A DNA stretch of 64,000 nt. It comes from Neurospora intermedia (taxonomy: Eukaryota; Ascomycota; Sordariomycetes; Sordariales; Sordariaceae). The notes beneath the pieces were generated by a model. The model did not search any database. It saw nothing but the letters and a program-made list of their open reading frames with translations, and was not told the DNA's origin. The stretch's first letter is position 1. The number at the start of each line of letters is the position of its first letter. Shown here in pieces: positions 59,955 to 64,000 of this stretch. The stretch spans positions 2,108,001 to 2,172,000 of the forward strand of contig BTPP01000006.1 in the NCBI GenBank assembly GCA_037102815.1. Direction: 5' to 3'. The position numbers were made by a program, and so were the translations under genes.

Positions 59955-61390
59955 ATGACCATGACAGCAGCGACAACACAAAGGGCCCTTGCGCCCCTCG
60001 CGCGACATCAGCAAAGACTCCTCACATCGGCCACAGCCACCTCGGCGCGATCCCTCTCGACCCGTCGTCGAGCTCTGCTCCCCGCTTCCACAACAGCTCC
60101 TCCGACTTCCTCGACAGCAGTATCAAACTTCCACACCAGCGCCAACCATGCCATCCCCACGGGCGGCTTTGGCGGCGGCGGCGGCATCCCCACGTACTTC
60201 CAGAAGCCCTCGCTACCGGCCAACACCATCATCCGCTTCGTGCCCCAGCAGACAGCCTGGATCGTCGAACGCATGGGCAAATTCAACAGGATCCTGCAGC
60301 CCGGTCTGGCGATCCTGATCCCCTTCATCGATCGCATCGCCTACGTCAAGTCGCTGAAGGAAGTTGCTCACGAGATCCCCAGCCAGAGCGCCATCACGGC
60401 CGACAACGTCACGCTCGAGCTCGATGGTGTTTTGTACACGAGGGTGTTTGATGCTTACAAGGCGAGGTACGTCTTTTACCTTTCTCTTCCCTTCTTTCCC
60501 CCTTCCTCTCTGGGCCTCTCCCCCATCCATTCAATCACCCATCGGTAACAATTACCCATAACTAACCTCCCCCACCTCTCCCTCCCAACAGCTACGGCGT
60601 CGAAGACGCCGAATACGCCATCTCCCAACTCGCCCAAACAACCATGCGCTCCGAGATTGGCCAACTCACCCTCGACCACGTCCTGAAAGAGCGCGCCGCT
60701 CTCAACACCAACATCACAGCCGCCATCAACGAAGCCGCCCAAGCCTGGGGCGTCACCTGCTTGCGTTACGAGATCCGGGACATCCACGCGCCCAAGCCCG
60801 TCGTGGAAGCCATGCACCGCCAAGTCACCGCCGAGCGGTCCAAGCGTGCCGAGATCCTCGAGTCCGAGGGTCAGCGCCAGTCAGCCATCAACATCGCCGA
60901 GGGTAAGAAGCAGAGCGTCATCTTGGCCTCTGAAGCGATGAAGGCCGAGCAGATTAACCGCGCCAGCGGTCAGGCGGAGGCCATCAGGTTGAAGGCGGTG
61001 GCTACGGCGGGGGGCATTGAGGCGGTGGCGAGGGCGATTGCGGAGGGCCAGGGAGCGGCGCAGAATGCCGTCAGCCTGAGCGTGGCGGAGAAGTACGTCG
61101 ATGCGTTTGGCAAGTTGGCCAAGGAGGGCACGGCGGTGGTGGTGCCGGGGAATGTGGGCGATATTGGCGGGATGATTGCTACTGCTCTGAGCGTCTATGG
61201 CAAGGTGGGTGATGCGCAGGCGAAAGCGATGGCCAAGCAGTTGCTGGAGAAGCAGCAGCAGCAGCAGCAGGGCGAGCAGCAGCAAGAGGCGGATTCGCAA
61301 AAGGCTTTGCCCGGTGGTGGTGTCGCTAAGCAGGAGTCGCCGGTGGACGATATCGTCAAGGGGTTCGATCAGGCTACTAAGCAGCGCTAG
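59955..61390 (+). CDS. Mitochondrial stomatin-like protein 2 (SPFH/prohibitin family)
   Basis: Join(59955..60466,60592..61390), 436 residues; the 125-nt intron (GTACGT ... CTAAC ... ACAG) restores the SPFH domain. The first ~45 residues are Arg/Ser/Thr/Ala-rich without acids (AATTQRALAPLARHQQR), a mitochondrial targeting sequence. The SPFH domain runs from about 75 (TIIRFVPQQTAWIVERMGKF) to about 230 (RYEIRDIHAP), followed by the typical Ala/Glu-rich coiled coil (SEGQRQSAINIAEGKKQSVI) and the stomatin C-terminal oligomerisation region. A Gly-rich block (GGFGGGGGIP) precedes the SPFH domain and a Gln-rich run (KQQQQQQQGEQQQ) lies near the end. STOML2-type proteins scaffold cardiolipin-rich inner-membrane domains and proteases; this role is by family. 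Confidence 0.95.
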
Positions 61391-62190
61391 TCGGGCTGTG
61401 AGAACGAGAAGAAGACAAATGTCCAGAAGAAGAGGGAAGAGGAAATCCAGTGGCCTAGGCATGAGCCGAATATTTACTGGTTGGGTTGATGTTTGAGTGA
61501 GTCGAGTCAAATTGAGAGGCAAGACAAGAAACAGATGGATGCGAAGAGAGAGTTTCCATTTCTTTGTTGACGCCCGGTTGTGGTTGTATTATTACTTACC
61601 CTTCCTCGTCCCCTTCCTGTGCGATGGTTGTAACAAAAAGAGGTTGGAAGAAGATGAACACCCAAACATAGCATTGTACATATTGGAAGAAGAGCATGGC
61701 GATATGACCCTACTTACTCGTTTGGGCTCGAAAACACCCTAGTAGCATGCATGGCGTTTAGACTGGACAAATTTGTTAATCACACTACTTTCTTATTAAA
61801 CTGAAGTCATGCTAACGTTTGTGTAAGAACGAAATAGGCCTGAAAAGACTAAACATGACTTAATTGAATGATCTCGCTCTACTACTTACTACTTGCTCGT
61901 GAAACATCTAAAACACAACATCCCTACTCATTACCGACCAACTTTTCTGATGGGCTGGGAAAAAATCCCATTCAACGTCCATTAGCACTCACTCCGTCTT
62001 CCACATGCCATGGACTTTCCCCATCCGACAATCCACTCTCGCCATCCTCTGTCCCACCTCCCACTTACCAAGTACAGTTCCCCCTTTTCCATTGTATCAT
62101 CCCTTCCCCCTTCCCCCCTCTCTCCCCTTCCAAACCCCCCCCCCCCCCCCCCCCCCCCCCTTCTCACCTTCACCCCCTCTTCTCACCAAC
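61391..62190. other. Convergent intergenic region
   Basis: 0.8 kb between the stops of SLP2 (+) and the Mon2-like gene (-). The right half is strongly C-rich on the plus strand (62075-62200) and contains the C26 run. No gene seen. Confidence 0.5.
62135..62160 (-). repeat. C26/G26 homopolymer in the 3' region of the Mon2-like gene
   Basis: 26 consecutive C on the plus strand, 30-56 bases past the stop codon of the minus-strand gene, so that gene's mRNA would carry G26 early in its 3' untranslated region. Confidence 0.85.
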
Positions 62191-64000
62191 TCACTTACAC
62201 CCCAACTCCCCACCCACCACATCCAACGCCTCCCCCACCATGCCCAAAACCCTATGATCCCCACTCGTCCCCGCCACCTTGACCATGCTCACCAACAACG
62301 GGTACAACCGCAACAAATGCTTCTTGGTCTCGCTATCCACATTCGGCGTATCCGGAATCGCGTCCGGCTCCGACCTTAAGTCCACAAGTCCCCGTAAGAT
62401 ACGATAGAGTTCCTTCCGTTGCGATAAAGGCTGCGGCATGCGGCCGCGCAAAGGCTGGTCGGCCACGTAGGAACGGATAGATAACGCGCAGCGCAGGATC
62501 AGGTAGGGGGCGGCGGTCAGGGCGAGGTGGACGTGGAGGGGGTGGGTGGGTTCGTGGATTGTTTTTGTTTTGTCAGGGGAGGAGGAAGAAGAAGAAGAAG
62601 AAGAAGAGGTGGTACCGATGGGTTCTTGAGTGGGGGATGATGAGGAGGTGGGTTTGGAGGGAGGAGATTCGTCCTCCTCTTCGTGGATGGCGACCAGAGC
62701 AAAAAGTTCGTCGAGACAAACTTCTGCCATTGCGCTGCGTTGGGTGGGCGGGGGGTCGATGGTGCGGCCACGTCGTTGTTTGTAGAGGAGGTCGAGGTCT
62801 ACGACTGCGTCACTTCCGTTGGTGTTGTCATGGTGATGGTCCTCAGAGCCGTAGATGATCAGAGCTTCGGCGGGTGCGGGAGCGTGGATGATGGACGTCC
62901 GGAAGAGACCTTCGGCGTAGGCTTTCCTGGTTTTATCAAGGATTACCTCGGCGCCGAGAGCCGGGATGATGAGCTCTCTCAGCTTGTGGAAGGAGGAGAT
63001 GTCGAACTTCTGGTCGTCCATGATGTCCGTGCCGCTGGGCGCGATGGAGCAGTCGGCGCTGATGATCCCGTTGGCGATAGATACGATGATCTGCCATATC
63101 TCCTGGACGGTCGATCGAGCTTTGTCTGTCGCGCGGATGTGGGGAAGCGTTGCCTTGAGCACAGCTAGGACTGTCTTTGTCGCTTCTCTCCACGGCTGTG
63201 ATGACTTGGTAACGATCTTGAACTTGTACTTGAGGATAATGGGCTTGGCCAGGGCTGCGAGCGCCGCGGCGAACGCTCCGGTTTCGTAGATGTCGGTCTC
63301 GGCTGCGTGCTTGATGACGAGGGACTGCAAAATAGACATGCTCTCCTTTGACATGGCAACGAATGTGCGCTTTTCTGACGCCGCCTTGTCGGGGTTCTCC
63401 TGGGCAAATGCCAGGGAGACGAACTCAGCTATCTGGGTGATCATGGCAGATGGAACTCTTGGTACGTCTGTCTGGACCGTGCAGAATACCTGGAGGATTC
63501 GACCTTGCAAGGGCGTGACATACTCGGTGTCGCTGGCGTATGCTCCGGGAGTGGCATGTTGCATGGCGTCTCTGAGCAGGGTAAGCATCCGTCGGATCCT
63601 CTCCACGCCAAAATCATCTTTAATGAGGCCGTAGAGTTCTAGCAGTGCTTCAACCCAAACCAAAAGGCACTTTTGGTTGTCCGCTGACTTATCGTCCTTT
63701 CCGTCCTCAGGAACTGGAATTCCCCTGGACCAGAGATCCCACGTTAAATCCAAGCTGCCCTTGCCAAGTCTTGGCTGAACATGTTCAGCACAGCTCCTGA
63801 GAATTTCGCGAACAGCGCTGTAGACGGATGCATTAATGTCAAGTATCTGAACGTCCAGCATTCTCGCAAAGTGTCCGAGAAGCTGCTGCCAGGTGGTGGC
63901 GAAGTCCTCATGACCCAGAAGTACCTGGAGGTAAGAAGCAAACAGTCCAGAAACGCCCCGGATGATGACGTTGGCCGTGTCTGTCCAGCCGTCCTGGTCT
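62191..64000 (-). CDS. MON2: Mon2-like (endosome/Golgi trafficking) protein, C-terminal 602 codons
   Basis: The frame enters at 64000 and ends with a TAA-type stop at 62191-62193, so the N-terminus is outside the window. The ATG at 63861 is internal: the coding frame is clearly protein-like upstream of it (SGLFASYLQVLLGHEDF...). The sequence is an alpha-helical HEAT-type array. The fit to Mon2 (a large Sec7-related scaffold that works with Dopey and Arl1 on Golgi/endosome membranes) rests on the C-terminal pattern TWQQLLGHFARMLDVQ, LWSRGI, EYVTPLQGRILQVF and PSAMITQIAEFVSLAF. A poly-Ser tract (TSSSSSSSSSSPDKT) coded by AGA/GAA triplet repeats sits in a disordered insertion. Family assignment is from pattern memory and the alternative is another large HEAT trafficking factor. 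Confidence 0.6.
   Translation of the reverse strand, partial: DQDGWTDTANVIIRGVSGLFASYLQVLLGHEDFATTWQQLLGHFARMLDVQILDINASVYSAVREILRSCAEHVQPRLGKGSLDLTWDLWSRGIPVPEDGKDDKSADNQKCLLVWVEALLELYGLIKDDFGVERIRRMLTLLRDAMQHATPGAYASDTEYVTPLQGRILQVFCTVQTDVPRVPSAMITQIAEFVSLAFAQENPDKAASEKRTFVAMSKESMSILQSLVIKHAAETDIYETGAFAAALAALAKPIILKYKFKIVTKSSQPWREATKTVLAVLKATLPHIRATDKARSTVQEIWQIIVSIANGIISADCSIAPSGTDIMDDQKFDISSFHKLRELIIPALGAEVILDKTRKAYAEGLFRTSIIHAPAPAEALIIYGSEDHHHDNTNGSDAVVDLDLLYKQRRGRTIDPPPTQRSAMAEVCLDELFALVAIHEEEDESPPSKPTSSSSPTQEPIGTTSSSSSSSSSSPDKTKTIHEPTHPLHVHLALTAAPYLILRCALSIRSYVADQPLRGRMPQPLSQRKELYRILRGLVDLRSEPDAIPDTPNVDSETKKHLLRLYPLLVSMVKVAGTSGDHRVLGMVGEALDVVGGELGCK

Noticed and set aside
61197-61496. 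Arg/Ser-rich frame overlapping the SLP2 C-terminus
   Set aside because: Out-of-frame shadow of the Gln-rich repeat region.
1-64000. CRISPR arrays, bacterial operons, rRNA genes or viral insertions
   Set aside because: No spaced direct repeat array, no rRNA-like segment and no viral-type gene was seen. Dispersed 5S rRNA was looked for by eye and not found.

Overview
The window looks like nuclear DNA of a filamentous ascomycete, most likely a Sordariales fungus of the Neurospora/Sordaria type. The reasons are: most genes are intron-poor; introns are short (59-125 nt), start GTRAGT-like and carry CTAAC/CTGAC branch points; intergenic gaps are about 0.5-2.5 kb; and the recognisable genes are typical fungal ones (DUG2, BLM10, TIM17, stomatin-like protein 2, a Mon2-like trafficking factor, a hexose porter, fungal-type arsenite methyltransferase). 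The genus is inferred, not shown. I found no CRISPR array, insertion sequence, virus or intact transposon.

Layout. 1-1313 (-): N-terminal part of a disordered Ser/Thr-rich protein with a SUMO-interaction-like motif. 3007-6516 (+): a chain of coding-like segments (AT-hook, acidic stretch, nuclear-localisation-like basic clusters, then an intact 418-residue protein with five copies of a KALTLKEQ-type repeat), broken by in-frame stops and frame changes. 7211-10113: arsenite methyltransferase and a bZIP factor, divergently transcribed from one ~0.7 kb promoter region. 11531-12421 (-): secreted CAP/PR-1 protein. 13666-14013 (+): small WSAWK/GGDY protein. 15867-21799 (+): proteasome activator Blm10/PA200. 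22821-23603 (+): secreted cyanovirin-N-fold protein with a G31 run in an intron. 24499-25503 (-): RING-like protein. 26661-26755 (-): intron-containing tRNA-Ser(GCT). 27893-30696 (-): DUG2, a WD40/M20 peptidase. 31595-32089 (-): hypothetical protein. 33677-34454 (+): TIM17. 34812-36278 (-): Ntn-hydrolase asparaginase/threonine aspartase type. 37553-40105: two secreted probable beta-propeller proteins, tail to tail. 40571-40643 (-): tRNA-Lys(CTT). 43215-45090 (+): sugar transporter. 46239-48723 (+): a tandem pair of paralogous proteins of unknown function. 50291-52974 (+): a cupin, then a NAPE-PLD-like metallo-beta-lactamase. 53134-53913 (-): an unknown protein. 56206-56457 (+): a small Cys-rich protein. 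56817-59003 (-): a large membrane protein. 59955-61390 (+): mitochondrial stomatin-like protein. 62191-64000 (-): C-terminal third of a Mon2-like protein.

The genes are mostly unrelated housekeeping genes separated by lineage-restricted ones. The groupings with possible functional meaning are the arsenic methyltransferase/bZIP pair, the two facing secreted propeller genes, the tandem paralog pair, and the mitochondrial genes TIM17 and SLP2 (not adjacent). The best candidates for undescribed biology are the tandem paralogs at 46239-48723, the KALTLKEQ repeat protein and its broken 5' region, the cysteine-pair tail of the arsenite methyltransferase beside a Cys-containing bZIP, and the long homopolymer G tracts that lie on the sense strand of two transcripts.
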